From a marine actinobacterium MedAcidi-G1 (GTDB lineage: Bacteria; Actinomycetota; Acidimicrobiia; Acidimicrobiales; MedAcidi-G1), in assembly GCA_000817085.1 (NCBI GenBank), contig JUEM01000001.1:1-64000 (forward strand): a stretch of 64,000 bases of DNA, read 5' to 3'. Position 1 is the first letter of the stretch, and every line of letters starts with the position of its first letter. The position numbers and the translations under genes were made by a program. Below, piece by piece: positions 43,484-53,479 of the stretch. A model generated the notes under the pieces. The model made no database searches. It was not told where the DNA came from and saw only the letters and a program-made list of their open reading frames with translations.

Positions 43484-44464
43484 ATGGAATTGGTAACGAA
43501 CAAAAAACTCTATTTGGTCTCAGGTAGAACTTACCAACCGTTAGCAGAAAGTATTGCTTCAGAATTAAGCGTTAATCTGGGCGAACCTAACCTCGCAGAA
43601 TTCGCTAATGGTGAGGTTCATTGCAGGTTTTCTGAATCGATACGAGGTTGTGATGTCTTTATAGTGCAAACCCACAGTGGATCTGCCGATGCTTCAATTA
43701 ATGATTCTTTAATGGAACAATTGATTATGGTTGATGCAGCAAGACGGGCATCGGCGAAGAGAATTACCGTAGTTTGCCCTGCTTACGGCTATGGACGACA
43801 AGACCGAAAAGCTTCAGGTCGCGAACCAATTACAGCCAAACTAGTAGCCAATCTTTTCAAAGAAGCTGGAGCAAGCAGATTAGTCAGTGTTGACCTTCAT
43901 TCGGGCCAAACACAGGGATTTTTTGATGGTCCTGTAGACCACCTTACCGCTATGCCAGTTTTGGTTGAAAGACTTTCTTCTTTAAACGGCGATCTAACTA
44001 TTGTCTCTCCTGATGCCGGAAGAGTGAAAGTAGCTGAACGTTACGCTATGACTTTGGGGGCAGAACTAGCGATAGTGCACAAAAGAAGAAGTCACAGTTC
44101 ATTTAATACTGTAGAAGCTCGAGAAGTCGTCGGAGACGTCGACGGTCGCGTGTGTATTCTCGTAGACGACATGATAGATACTGCTGGGACAATCTGTTCG
44201 GCGGCTGAGCAGCTATCTGAAAGAGGAGCGTCACAGATCGTAGCAGCTGCCACCCACGGAGTCTTTTCAGGACCTGCATCCGAAAGACTTTCGGCTTCTC
44301 CAATAGAAAAAATTATTGTTACAGACACACTTCCTCTGCCGGAGAATATGCAAACCGATAAAGTCGAAGTGCTTTCAGTTGCTCCTTTGATCGCAGAGGC
44401 TATTAGAGCAGTGTTTGAAGATACTTCGGTCTCAGAGATATTTGGCGGAAATAATTTAGTGTAA
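43484..44464 (+). CDS. prs: Ribose-phosphate pyrophosphokinase
   Basis: A 326-aa enzyme making PRPP from ribose 5-phosphate and ATP. Typical motifs are EFANGEVHCRFSESIRGCDVFIVQ, CPAYGYGRQDRKASGREPITAKLVANL, DLHSGQTQGFFDGPVDHL, and the PRPP loop CILVDDMIDTAGTI. The following gene, as often in actinobacteria, is the bL25-type ribosomal protein. Confidence 0.96.
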   Translation: MELVTNKKLYLVSGRTYQPLAESIASELSVNLGEPNLAEFANGEVHCRFSESIRGCDVFIVQTHSGSADASINDSLMEQLIMVDAARRASAKRITVVCPAYGYGRQDRKASGREPITAKLVANLFKEAGASRLVSVDLHSGQTQGFFDGPVDHLTAMPVLVERLSSLNGDLTIVSPDAGRVKVAERYAMTLGAELAIVHKRRSHSSFNTVEAREVVGDVDGRVCILVDDMIDTAGTICSAAEQLSERGASQIVAAATHGVFSGPASERLSASPIEKIIVTDTLPLPENMQTDKVEVLSVAPLIAEAIRAVFEDTSVSEIFGGNNLV

Positions 44465-44556
44465 AAAACAAATGATCCGTTTTAGCCGTTTGGGTCGTGA
44501 AATCATTGGTTAGACTCGCCTGTCGGGTCGCAATACTTCAATTTGAGGAAAATCTT

Positions 44557-45261
44557 ATGGAAGAAATACTTCTTACCGCAAATACAACGAGAGAAATGGG
44601 TAGTAGTTCAAGTCGTCGCGTACGGAAAGATGGTGTTGTTCCGGGTGTTTTATACGGCCTTAATGAAAAATCAGTACCTTTGTCTGTAACTTGGCCAGAT
44701 TTGAGACGTGCGTTAACTACAGAATCTGGGATAAATGCAATTATTCAATTGGAAATTGATGGAAAGAAACAAATGACCATCGTTAAGGACATACAACGCC
44801 ACCCCGTAAAACGTGACGTTATGCATGTTGATTTTCTTAGAATTGATCCCAATAAGAACGTTATTGTTGACATTCCATTAGTAATGATTGGTGAAGCACG
44901 CGAAGTTTCCGCAGCGGACGGAATGGTGGATCAGAATATGTTTTCACTTACTGTTAGTGCACCCCCAGATCGAATACCTACTGAGATTGAGGTTGATATT
45001 TCTGCCTTAACAGTTGGAGATGCAGTAAGAGTGGGGGATCTAAGTTTGCCGGAGGGTGTTATCGCTGAAGGAGATCCCGAAGACCCGATAGCGGTAGGAA
45101 TGATTACTCGTTCGACACTCGAGTCAATTGCTGCAGACGAAGCAGCTGTACTTGCAGCCGAAGAGGGTGGAGAAGGAATTGCCTTTACTGAAGATGGTGA
45201 TTCTGGTGGACAGGAAGGCGGCGCCGGTGGTGATTCCGAAGGTGCCGCTGAAGACGGGTAG
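44557..45261 (+). CDS. rplY: 50S ribosomal protein bL25 (CTC/TL5 form)
   Basis: A 234-aa long-form bL25 that binds 5S rRNA. The N-terminal domain shows MEEILLTANTTREMGSSSSRRVRKDGVVPGVLYG and VKDIQRHPVKRDVMHVDFLRID. A C-terminal TL5-type domain follows, then an acidic Gly/Glu/Asp tail (about 205-234). I take ATG 44557, after TTGAGGA; the frame extends 20 codons further upstream without family similarity. It is 11 bases before pth, as expected for the rplY-pth pair. Confidence 0.94.
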   Translation: MEEILLTANTTREMGSSSSRRVRKDGVVPGVLYGLNEKSVPLSVTWPDLRRALTTESGINAIIQLEIDGKKQMTIVKDIQRHPVKRDVMHVDFLRIDPNKNVIVDIPLVMIGEAREVSAADGMVDQNMFSLTVSAPPDRIPTEIEVDISALTVGDAVRVGDLSLPEGVIAEGDPEDPIAVGMITRSTLESIAADEAAVLAAEEGGEGIAFTEDGDSGGQEGGAGGDSEGAAEDG

Positions 45262-45272
45262 CAGGGATTTGC

Positions 45273-45899
45273 ATGTCCCGATTGACACGGGGCGAGCGTC
45301 GATCATTAACACGCCGAGGTGAATCAGCCGAGTTGCTGGTAGTCGGACTTGGAAATCCAGGCTCAGAGTTTGCAAATACCCGTCATAACGTTGGTAGAGA
45401 AGTTATTGACGAGGTAGTTAAACGTCATAATTCAAGTTTAAAAACGGGAAAAGAACAAGCACTCGTTTCGGAAGTCAGACATGAGGGGAAGTTAATAGTT
45501 TTCGCAATCCCGATGACTTTTATGAACGATTCGGGAATTGCAGTAGCTAAATTAATGAGACGCTACGGGCTAAGTGAAGTAAAAAAACTTTTAGTAGTCC
45601 ATGATGAATTGGATTTAGAGGTCGGGCATATTCGCCTTAAAGAAGGTGGAGGTTTAGCTGGTCACAATGGATTACGCTCTGTGAAGCAACACTTAAAAAA
45701 TCAAGATTTTTGTCGTATCAGGGTTGGTATAGGAAAACCTTTCCCAAATCAAAAAGGTGCTCAGTATGTTCTTTCTAAACCGGGTAAAAAAGAAAGTGAA
45801 GAACTTTTATTGTCTGTGGTAACTGCTGCTGATTCGATAGAGAGCATTCTTAAAATAGGCTTTGAGAGTTCAATGCAGATCTTTAATAAAAAAATTTAG
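45273..45899 (+). CDS. pth: Peptidyl-tRNA hydrolase
   Basis: A 208-aa hydrolase that recycles peptidyl-tRNA. VVGLGNPGSEFANTRHNVG contains the catalytic His (NTRHN), with MTFMNDSG, VHDELDLEVG and GGGLAGHNGLRSV all present. About 20 extra N-terminal residues (SRLTRGERRSLTRRGESAE) precede the usual start. No nearer start codon fits better. The gene is 6 bases before mfd. Confidence 0.94.
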   Translation: MSRLTRGERRSLTRRGESAELLVVGLGNPGSEFANTRHNVGREVIDEVVKRHNSSLKTGKEQALVSEVRHEGKLIVFAIPMTFMNDSGIAVAKLMRRYGLSEVKKLLVVHDELDLEVGHIRLKEGGGLAGHNGLRSVKQHLKNQDFCRIRVGIGKPFPNQKGAQYVLSKPGKKESEELLLSVVTAADSIESILKIGFESSMQIFNKKI

Positions 45900-45905
45900 A
45901 AGCCT

Positions 45906-48900
45906 ATGAATAATGGGATTTATCAGGCTCTGCCTGAACTTTTAAAAGAAGAACCTTCAATAGTTCAATCATTAGGACTTCATAGTGCTGAAATTTTTGT
46001 GCCGGAATGTGCCCATGCAGTTGTTTCGGCATCAATTTCATCTTCAAGCGAAAGAAAACCATTAGTGGTGGTTGCTCCTACGAATACAGAAGCTGAGAAA
46101 CTTTTTAACGATCTAAAAGTCTTCATCGGTTTTGAAAAAGTAGAATTTTTTCCTTCGTGGGAGACACTTCCTTTCGAGAGAATTAGCCCAGGAGTGGAGA
46201 CAATGGGAAAGCGATTACGTGTTCTCCACAGATTAGTTACTTCTGAAGAAACTTTAGAAGTAATTGTCACCTCTGCGCGCGCTCTTGTGCAGAAGTTGTC
46301 CGTTCAAGAAGAAACATTTCCTATTTTTTTAAAGACAGGAGATCTAATAGACCAGAGAGAACTTTTAGCGAAGCTAGTTGCTTTTGGTTACAAAAGAGAA
46401 TATCAAGTTGAACATCGCGGAGAGGTGGCTATAAGGGGTTCAATAGTCGACATTTGGCCCTCGACATCTGATTCTCCTGTTCGCGTAGATCTCTGGGGAG
46501 ATGAGATTGAAAGAGTGTGCGAATTCGGTGTAGCTGATCAAAGAACAAAGCACTCTTTAGATGAAGTGGAAATATTTCCCTGCAGGGAGCTGATTTTAAA
46601 ATCTGAAATGTTGGAAAAAGCGACTTCGATGGTTGATCAGCAGAGTTGGGGTTCTAGTGAATGGGAACGACTTGCTGATGGGGAGTTATTTGATGGCATG
46701 GAATCATTTATGCCGTGGCTCTTAGGTGAAGATGTCGTGTTGGCTGACATTCTTCCTAAAGAAGGCTTGCTGCTGTTAGTAGATAGAGGACGTCTGAACT
46801 CTAGGGTAAGCGATTTATTAGAGAGAGAAAATAAATTAGCCGAGTCGTTGGCTAAGACCTGGTCGTTCGAGGGGTCAGAGTTCCCAGAACTCCATGTTTC
46901 TTTTGATAGATCGATGAAATTCTGCAAAGCCCCGATTTGGTTTATAGATTCCACTCGTAAAGTCACAACTACTTCTGAGATAAAAGCAATAACTTGGGAG
47001 TCAACCAAAGCTGCTGGCATATCTAATATTGATGTATCAGGAAAAATTAATCGGATATCAGAATTATTGGATAAAAAATATTTTGTTGTCGTGGCTGCCG
47101 ACGGTGAGGGCAGTGTAAGTCGACTAGAGGAAATTTTCGAAAAAGAAGGCTTGCCAGTTTTTGTAAACAGGCAAAATGAGAGTAGCAAAATTTCAGGTAT
47201 TCACATCACAGTCGGATCTGTTGAGCGAGGGTTCATTCTAGAAGGTTCACATTTTGCGTTGATAACAGAAAATGAGTTAACAGGTAGGCGTAGAACTCAT
47301 AAACATTTAAGAGATCGACGAAAAGAAACAGTACGTGTTTTTGAGGATTTTTCAATTGGCGATTATGTAGTTCACGAACATCATGGGATAGCTCGTTTTG
47401 CGGGTTTGGTGAGTCAGAAACTAGGTGGAGCTGAGAAAGACTATTTGTTGTTGGAGTACAAAGGTAGCGACCGTCTTTATCTTCCTACAGATCAAATTGA
47501 AGTTATTAGGCCTTACAGCTCTGGTGACGTTCCAACTCTTTCCAGAATGGGAGGGGTTGAATGGGAAAGAACCAAATCTCGAGTTAAATCTGCCATTTCA
47601 GAAATAGCTTCCGACCTAGTAGAGCTTTACAAAAAAAGAATCACTTCAGAAGGTCGCTCATTTGCAAAAGACTCACCATGGCAATCAGAACTTGAACAAA
47701 CATTTCCTTTCCAAGAGACTCCTGATCAACTAAGAGCTATAGAAGAAGTAAAAGCTGATATGGAACGACCGTTTCCAATGGATCGTGTCATCTGTGGGGA
47801 TGTGGGGTTTGGTAAAACAGAGGTAGCTCTTCGAGCTGCATTTAAAGCAATTCAAGATGGTTGCCAAGTGGCTATTCTCGTGCCCACGACACTGTTGGCT
47901 CAGCAGCACGGAGAAACTTTTAGGGAGCGCTTACTCTCTTATCCCATACGAGTAGAAGTTCTAAGTAGATTTTTGACACAATCTCAGGCCCGAAAAGTCC
48001 TCTCAGGCTTGGAGGATGGTTCTGTAGACGTAGTAATTGGAACCCATAGGCTTCTTTCTCAAGACGTTTCGTTCAAAGATCTTGGTTTATTAATCGTTGA
48101 CGAAGAACAGAGATTTGGGGTAAGTCATAAAGAGGCCATTAAAGCTATGAAAGCCCAAGTAGATATCTTGACTTTGACAGCTACTCCTATTCCCAGAACT
48201 CTAGAAATGTCATTAACAGGGATCAGAGATTTAAGCCTAATAGACACTCCTCCAGCTGATCGGCAGCCCATACTTACATTTGTTGGTGAATATAACGAAA
48301 GTGCTGTGGTGGAAGCCATTCAACGGGAGTTATTGCGAGAAGGACAGGTTTTTTTCGTGCATAACAGAGTCCATGACATTGAAGAAACAGCGGCAAGTTT
48401 AAAACAGCTGGTTCCGGATGCGCGTATCGCTATCGCTCATGGACAGATGGACGAATCTTCTTTAGAGAGAGTGATTATAGATTTTTGGGAACGGAAATAC
48501 GATGTTTTGGTCTGCACTACAATAGTTGAATCGGGAATCGATATGCCAACTGTAAATACGTTGGTTGTGGATAGAGCGGACCTTTTAGGACTTGGTCAAT
48601 TACACCAGTTGCGCGGCAGGGTTGGAAGATCAGGTCACAGGGCCTATGCATACTTATTTACACCTATTGATAAATCACTTAGCGAGGAAGCCTTTGAACG
48701 GTTGAGAACAATTGGTGAGACAACAGAATTGGGTTCTGGATTTCGTTTAGCAATGAAAGACTTGGAGATAAGGGGTGCTGGAAATCTGTTAGGAACCGGA
48801 CAAAGCGGACATGTGGCTTCAGTTGGGTATGACCTTTATTGTCAAATGGTTAATGAGGCGGTACTAGAGGCATCTGGAGTTCAAGAAATTCCTGTAACTG

Positions 48901-49364
48901 AAATAAGAGTAGAAATCCCTGTGGATGCTTATTTGCCAGAAAGTTATGTAAGTCGAAGTGATTTACGACTTGAGGCATATAGAAAACTTGCTTCGGCAGG
49001 AGAAACTTCAGATTCCTCAAAAGTCGAAGAAGTGAGGCAAGAATGGGAAGATCGGTATGGCCCTATTCCGGAAGAAGCAGAAAAACTTTTGTCTATAGGG
49101 CATTTACGAACCATTTGTGTTGAGCGCGGTATAAAAGAAATAACGGTTACCAAAAGAAAAAAAATGAATTCAGGTTTTTTGGCTCGCTGTTCGCCTGTTT
49201 CATTACCGTTAAGTAAGCAAACTCGTTTAGAAAGACTGCATCCAGAGGCTTATTTAAAAGAGAGTTCCGGAGAGTTGCAGATTCCAATACCTGAGAAAAA
49301 TCCGACAGGTGTATTAACTGAGTACTTGCAAGATTTGGTTCCCGTTCTAACTGCAACCGCATAG
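45906..49364 (+). CDS. mfd: Transcription-repair coupling factor Mfd
   Basis: A 1152-aa ATP-dependent translocase that removes stalled RNA polymerase and recruits UvrA. It has a UvrB-like N-terminal module, an RNAP-interacting domain around DYVVHEHHGIARFAGLV, and a RecG-like motor with Walker A GDVGFGKTEVALRAAF, DEEQRFGVSHKE and TATPIPRTLEMSLTGIRDLS. QLRGRVGRSGHRAYAYLF is the final motor motif and a TRCF domain closes the protein. Length is normal. Confidence 0.96.
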   Translation: MNNGIYQALPELLKEEPSIVQSLGLHSAEIFVPECAHAVVSASISSSSERKPLVVVAPTNTEAEKLFNDLKVFIGFEKVEFFPSWETLPFERISPGVETMGKRLRVLHRLVTSEETLEVIVTSARALVQKLSVQEETFPIFLKTGDLIDQRELLAKLVAFGYKREYQVEHRGEVAIRGSIVDIWPSTSDSPVRVDLWGDEIERVCEFGVADQRTKHSLDEVEIFPCRELILKSEMLEKATSMVDQQSWGSSEWERLADGELFDGMESFMPWLLGEDVVLADILPKEGLLLLVDRGRLNSRVSDLLERENKLAESLAKTWSFEGSEFPELHVSFDRSMKFCKAPIWFIDSTRKVTTTSEIKAITWESTKAAGISNIDVSGKINRISELLDKKYFVVVAADGEGSVSRLEEIFEKEGLPVFVNRQNESSKISGIHITVGSVERGFILEGSHFALITENELTGRRRTHKHLRDRRKETVRVFEDFSIGDYVVHEHHGIARFAGLVSQKLGGAEKDYLLLEYKGSDRLYLPTDQIEVIRPYSSGDVPTLSRMGGVEWERTKSRVKSAISEIASDLVELYKKRITSEGRSFAKDSPWQSELEQTFPFQETPDQLRAIEEVKADMERPFPMDRVICGDVGFGKTEVALRAAFKAIQDGCQVAILVPTTLLAQQHGETFRERLLSYPIRVEVLSRFLTQSQARKVLSGLEDGSVDVVIGTHRLLSQDVSFKDLGLLIVDEEQRFGVSHKEAIKAMKAQVDILTLTATPIPRTLEMSLTGIRDLSLIDTPPADRQPILTFVGEYNESAVVEAIQRELLREGQVFFVHNRVHDIEETAASLKQLVPDARIAIAHGQMDESSLERVIIDFWERKYDVLVCTTIVESGIDMPTVNTLVVDRADLLGLGQLHQLRGRVGRSGHRAYAYLFTPIDKSLSEEAFERLRTIGETTELGSGFRLAMKDLEIRGAGNLLGTGQSGHVASVGYDLYCQMVNEAVLEASGVQEIPVTEIRVEIPVDAYLPESYVSRSDLRLEAYRKLASAGETSDSSKVEEVRQEWEDRYGPIPEEAEKLLSIGHLRTICVERGIKEITVTKRKKMNSGFLARCSPVSLPLSKQTRLERLHPEAYLKESSGELQIPIPEKNPTGVLTEYLQDLVPVLTATA

Positions 49365-49382
49365 CATCTTGGGGTGAGTTCA

Positions 49383-50252
49383 ATGACAGTAAATTTATTT
49401 TCGAAAATCTTTAAGGGTCTTATAGCTTCCTTTTTTGCATCTCTTCTATTGAGTTGCGGTGGCTCTCAAGTTGATATTGAGGTTGGTGAAATACAAATTG
49501 AGAGGAAAGCTCTAATCGAATGGAATGAGGAGCGCACTGGTGGCGATACTTCGGATATGTCACTTCTAATCGGAACGGCCACTGAATGGATACAAAATCA
49601 GGCACTAGCTGATTTTTTGAGCGACTACGGAGCCACTTTCTCAGAAGCAGACATTGAAAAAGCAAGGAACCAACTTGTAGCAGGAGGATTATCAGATTCA
49701 GATCCGCGACTAAATTTTTACAGTGAATGGCAAGCCATCCGTAATTTTGCTGCCGAGGGCGGTCCGGAAGTTCGGTCTGCTTATGAAGCTAATAAAGGAC
49801 TTCTCGGTTATGAGCTTTGCACTAGTCATGTTCTCACAAATACCAGAGAAGAAGCTTTAGAGGTAATGGAACTTCTGGATTCCGGACAAAAATTTGAAGA
49901 CTTAGCTTTGACATTTTCAATTGACCCTGGTTCAGGTGCCGACGGAGGTTCATTGGGTTGCGTGCCTTTAGGTGCCTTTGTTCCGTCTTTTGAAAGAGCC
50001 GTGCTTGGCGCCATCAAAGCTTCTGTAGAAGTAGTAGGTCCTGTTGGAAGTCCTTTTGGATTCCATGTGATTCGCGTCAATGAAGTTAGTGTTGTGGAAC
50101 CAGCAGCGTTTGAAGAACAGGGTGAGGGACTTTTTATGTCAATAGTTCATCTTTCATCTCTTACGCGAGAAGTTGACTTAGATGGCCGTTACGGCACATG
50201 GGACCCTGTAGCTGGACAGATAGAACCTGTGCGAATTTCAGAGGGTTCTTAA
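49383..50252 (+). CDS. Parvulin-type peptidyl-prolyl isomerase lipoprotein (SurA/PrsA-like)
   Basis: A protein of about 289 aa. A signal helix ends in LLLSCGG (lipobox), so it is probably an extracytoplasmic lipoprotein. An N-terminal SurA_N-like helical part (about 45-140) precedes one PpiC domain: SHVLTNTREEALEVMELLDSGQKFEDLALTFSIDPGSGADGGSLG, then FERAVLGAI and GPVGSPFGFHVIRV. It assists folding of exported proteins. It sits where actinobacteria often place small exported proteins between mfd and mazG. ATG 49383 is preferred to GTG 49374. Confidence 0.87.
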   Translation: MTVNLFSKIFKGLIASFFASLLLSCGGSQVDIEVGEIQIERKALIEWNEERTGGDTSDMSLLIGTATEWIQNQALADFLSDYGATFSEADIEKARNQLVAGGLSDSDPRLNFYSEWQAIRNFAAEGGPEVRSAYEANKGLLGYELCTSHVLTNTREEALEVMELLDSGQKFEDLALTFSIDPGSGADGGSLGCVPLGAFVPSFERAVLGAIKASVEVVGPVGSPFGFHVIRVNEVSVVEPAAFEEQGEGLFMSIVHLSSLTREVDLDGRYGTWDPVAGQIEPVRISEGS

Positions 50253-50253
50253 T

Positions 50254-51669
50254 TTGAAGAGTTCACCTAAGGTGACTGTTATAGGTTTAGGTCCTGGAGA
50301 ACCTTCTTTTTGTAGTGCGAAAAATCTTACACTCATAGAGGAACACGAATTCCGTTATGTGAGGACAACTAGGCATCCTTCTAGTTGTTTGCTAGGACCT
50401 GACGTTGTTTCATTTGATTATATTTATGAATCCTCAGATTCTTTTGAAGAGGTTTATAGAACTATCGTTATTGAATTAATAGCAGAAGCTAAAAAGAATC
50501 GAAAGATACTTTATGCAGTTCCAGGATCTCCATTTCTAGCTGAAAAGACAGTGCAGCTGTTAACTGAGCAAACAGAGGTGGAAGTAGAAGTGTTTCCTTC
50601 CCTATCTTTTGTGGATTTAGCTTGGAGCAGCTTAGGGATTGACCCTATGGAAGTAGGGGTAAGAATTGTTGATGCACACAGATTTATAACCGAAGCAGCT
50701 GGAGATAGAGGCCCACTTTTAGTTACCCAAATAGATAGCAGTAATATTCTGGCAGACATCGTCGCTGTAGTGCAGTCTCCACCAACGCAGCCAGTTACTA
50801 TTTTGCAACGTTTAGGTCTAGAAGACGAAAAAGTACAGGAAATCAAATGGGATGATCTAACTGAAAAAGTTAAACCAGATCATTTAACTTCTTGTTTTAT
50901 TCCACATCTAGAATCCCCGATTGCTTCTGAATTGCAAAAGTTTGTGGAACTTGTATCAGAGCTGAGAATCCAATGCCCCTGGGATGCTGAACAAACTCAC
51001 TCTTCTCTCACTTCACATTTGCTGGAAGAGACCTACGAGGTATTAGAAGCTATAGAGAATTTTAATGAGGAGACAGGAGAAGGATCTGAAGATCTAGAAG
51101 AAGAATTGGGTGACTTGTTGTTTCAGGTCGTATTCCACTCGCGAATAGCGGCAGATGATGCTCGTTTTGATTTGACCGATGTAACAAAAGGTATACATGA
51201 GAAGCTTCGGCGGAGACATCCTGGAATATTTACGACCGAAGAAGATCCGCTGATGAATGACAATCCAGATTCTGCTCATAAAAGATGGGAGGAGCTAAAA
51301 AAAGAAGAAAAGAAACGTTCTTCTGTCTTAGATGGAATACCAGATTCTCTTCCCGCATTGGCATACACGCAGAAAATATTTGAAAAATCAAAAACATTGG
51401 ATCTACTTGATGAAGAGATTGCAATTGACAGGTTTCTACCTGAAACCGACGAAGAGCTTGGAAAAATTTTCCTAGATCTCGTTTTCTGGGCTGCAAAGAA
51501 TGGTTTTGAAGCTGAACGAGCTTTAAGAGTTGCTAATTCTAAGTTTGTTACATTTATCAAAAGCATTGAGACACTCGCTGAAGATAGAAGTGTGGATTTA
51601 TTTTCCGCAGATAATAAAACTAAAAAAGTATTAAAAGAGGAGATCAGAAAACGCGACTCCAAAGACTAG
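50254..51669 (+). CDS. mazG: MazG nucleotide pyrophosphohydrolase with tetrapyrrole-methylase-like N-domain
   Basis: A 471-aa two-domain protein (YabN-like) starting at TTG 50254, with GAGGG upstream. Residues about 4-215 form a SAM-dependent methylase-like domain (TVIGLGPGEPSFCS, YAVPGSPFLAE). Residues about 225-460 form MazG with RIQCPWDAEQTHSSLTSHLLEETYEVLEAIE, the Glu-rich metal site EELGDLLFQVVFHSRIA and RRRHPGIF. It hydrolyses nucleoside triphosphates, including aberrant ones. Confidence 0.93.
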   Translation: MKSSPKVTVIGLGPGEPSFCSAKNLTLIEEHEFRYVRTTRHPSSCLLGPDVVSFDYIYESSDSFEEVYRTIVIELIAEAKKNRKILYAVPGSPFLAEKTVQLLTEQTEVEVEVFPSLSFVDLAWSSLGIDPMEVGVRIVDAHRFITEAAGDRGPLLVTQIDSSNILADIVAVVQSPPTQPVTILQRLGLEDEKVQEIKWDDLTEKVKPDHLTSCFIPHLESPIASELQKFVELVSELRIQCPWDAEQTHSSLTSHLLEETYEVLEAIENFNEETGEGSEDLEEELGDLLFQVVFHSRIAADDARFDLTDVTKGIHEKLRRRHPGIFTTEEDPLMNDNPDSAHKRWEELKKEEKKRSSVLDGIPDSLPALAYTQKIFEKSKTLDLLDEEIAIDRFLPETDEELGKIFLDLVFWAAKNGFEAERALRVANSKFVTFIKSIETLAEDRSVDLFSADNKTKKVLKEEIRKRDSKD

Positions 51670-51776
51670 TGACTACTTAGGTCTGAACTTTTTTCTTATT
51701 CGTCCTATTTGATTACCTTCAACGGAGTAGTTTGTTAATAAGTAGAGCTATCTAGCATATTACTTAAGAGGTAATT

Positions 51777-53057
51777 GTGAGCAGAATTAAATTTGTTGTT
51801 GGAAGACAGATAATAGATTCCCGTGGAAACCCAACTGTCGAGGTAGAAGTTCTACTTGATAGTGGAGCTAGTGGACGGGCGATGGTTCCTAGTGGTGCTT
51901 CTACAGGACAGTTCGAAGCAGTGGAGCTCAGAGACGGAGAAGAGATATGGTCGGGAAAAGGCGTCAAGAATGCTGTAAGTCATGTCAACAATGAAATAGC
52001 TGATTCTGTTTTAGGTTTAGAAGCCGCTGATCAGCGTGTGATTGATCAGACAATGATTGATTTAGATGGTACTGATGACAAAGGCAGACTTGGAGCCAAT
52101 GCAATTCTCGGAGTGTCCCTAGCAGTCGCTAGGGCTGCAGCTGAAGATGCAGGAATTCCTCTTTTTAAATACGTAGGAGGTGCTAATGCTCATCTACTCC
52201 CAGTTCCGATGTTTAATGTAGTAAATGGCGGTATGCACGCTGACAACAATATAGATTTTCAGGAATTCATGGTTATGCCTCTGGGGGCGGCTTCATATAG
52301 CGAAGCATTGCAGTGGGGGGTGGATATATATCATTCTCTTAAGTCAGTTTTAAATGGAAAAAGAATGTCGACTGCAGTTGGAGATGAGGGTGGCTTTGCA
52401 CCGAATCTTTCTTCAAACGAAGAAGCACTGCAAATACTGATAGATGCGATCGAAAAAGCTGGACTTACTCCAGGTGAGGATATTTCACTAGCTCTTGATG
52501 TCGCTTCTACAGAATTTTTTCAAAAAGGTATTTACCGAATTGAAGCCGAAAATCTTTCTTTAAATTCAGAGGAAATGATTGCTTATCTCGCAGCACTTTG
52601 TGACAAGTACCCGATTTGTTCTATAGAAGACGGAATGGCAGAAGAGGATTGGGAAGGTTGGTTGGAACTCACCAAAGAGCTAGGAGATAAGACACAGTTA
52701 GTCGGAGACGACCTATTTGTGACCAACTCTCTAAGGCTTGAGCGTGGAATTGCAAATGGGGTAGCTAATTCGATTTTGATAAAAGTAAACCAAATAGGAA
52801 CTCTCACCGAAACTTTAGAAGCAGTTGAAATTGCAATGAGTGCTGGATATACAGCCATAATTTCTCACCGTTCAGGCGAAACAGAGGATCATTTGATAGC
52901 AGATTTAGCTGTTGCGACGAATTGTGGTCAGATTAAATCTGGAGCGCCTGCGCGTAGCGACCGGGTGGCCAAGTACAACCAACTTTTACGCATAGAAGAA
53001 ATTTTGAATGAATCTGCTTTCTACAAGGGCGAAGCTGTGTTGGCTGGTAAGGGATGA
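51777..53057 (+). CDS. eno: Enolase
   Basis: A 426-aa glycolytic enzyme converting 2-phosphoglycerate to phosphoenolpyruvate. It starts at GTG with [38 protein letters not shown], the metal and catalytic segments ([33 protein letters not shown]) and [17 protein letters not shown] are intact. AAGAGG precedes the start. The ATGA overlap couples it to the divIC-like gene. Confidence 0.97.
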   Translation: MSRIKFVVGRQIIDSRGNPTVEVEVLLDSGASGRAMVPSGASTGQFEAVELRDGEEIWSGKGVKNAVSHVNNEIADSVLGLEAADQRVIDQTMIDLDGTDDKGRLGANAILGVSLAVARAAAEDAGIPLFKYVGGANAHLLPVPMFNVVNGGMHADNNIDFQEFMVMPLGAASYSEALQWGVDIYHSLKSVLNGKRMSTAVGDEGGFAPNLSSNEEALQILIDAIEKAGLTPGEDISLALDVASTEFFQKGIYRIEAENLSLNSEEMIAYLAALCDKYPICSIEDGMAEEDWEGWLELTKELGDKTQLVGDDLFVTNSLRLERGIANGVANSILIKVNQIGTLTETLEAVEIAMSAGYTAIISHRSGETEDHLIADLAVATNCGQIKSGAPARSDRVAKYNQLLRIEEILNESAFYKGEAVLAGKG

Positions 53058-53383
53058 CAAAGTCGATTATTCGACGTTTGGCTTATATAAGTATTGTTGC
53101 CATTTCTTTATTCTCTCTGATGCTTTTAGGAGTTATCCCAGTACAGGAATGGTTTGAAGTTAGAGATACCAAAGATGAGTTATTAGTGGAACTTGCAAAA
53201 GTTGAAGAATTAAATGAATCTTACCGAGTTTCGATAGACGCACTTAAGACTGACGAAGAGATAGAGAGAATTGCAAGATCAGAATACAATCTGGTAAAAC
53301 CGCACGAAGAAGCATACTATGTGGTTCCAGTCTCTTCAGAAGATATTAAAATTCCCGGGATATGGCCTTTTCACAAAAGTTAA
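53054..53383 (+). CDS. Septum formation initiator (DivIC/FtsB family)
   Basis: A 109-aa bitopic membrane protein. A single helix (about 12-31) is followed by a short coiled coil ([29 protein letters not shown]) and a small C-terminal domain with [27 protein letters not shown], a FtsB/DivIC pattern. It acts in the divisome. Position after eno is conserved in actinobacteria. Confidence 0.9.
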   Translation: MTKSIIRRLAYISIVAISLFSLMLLGVIPVQEWFEVRDTKDELLVELAKVEELNESYRVSIDALKTDEEIERIARSEYNLVKPHEEAYYVVPVSSEDIKIPGIWPFHKS

Positions 53384-53479
53384 CCACTATCTGATTTTCA
53401 TTTTATAAATTTCCGCTGGTTGAAACACTAGCTAGTCGATCGAGATACAGTCTTCTTAGAAAATAACCAGGAGATACAA

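Noticed and set aside
44497-44556. Upstream start of bL25 at 44497
   Set aside because: The 20 extra residues are unlike bL25, and ATG 44557 has a ribosome site and the conserved N-terminus.
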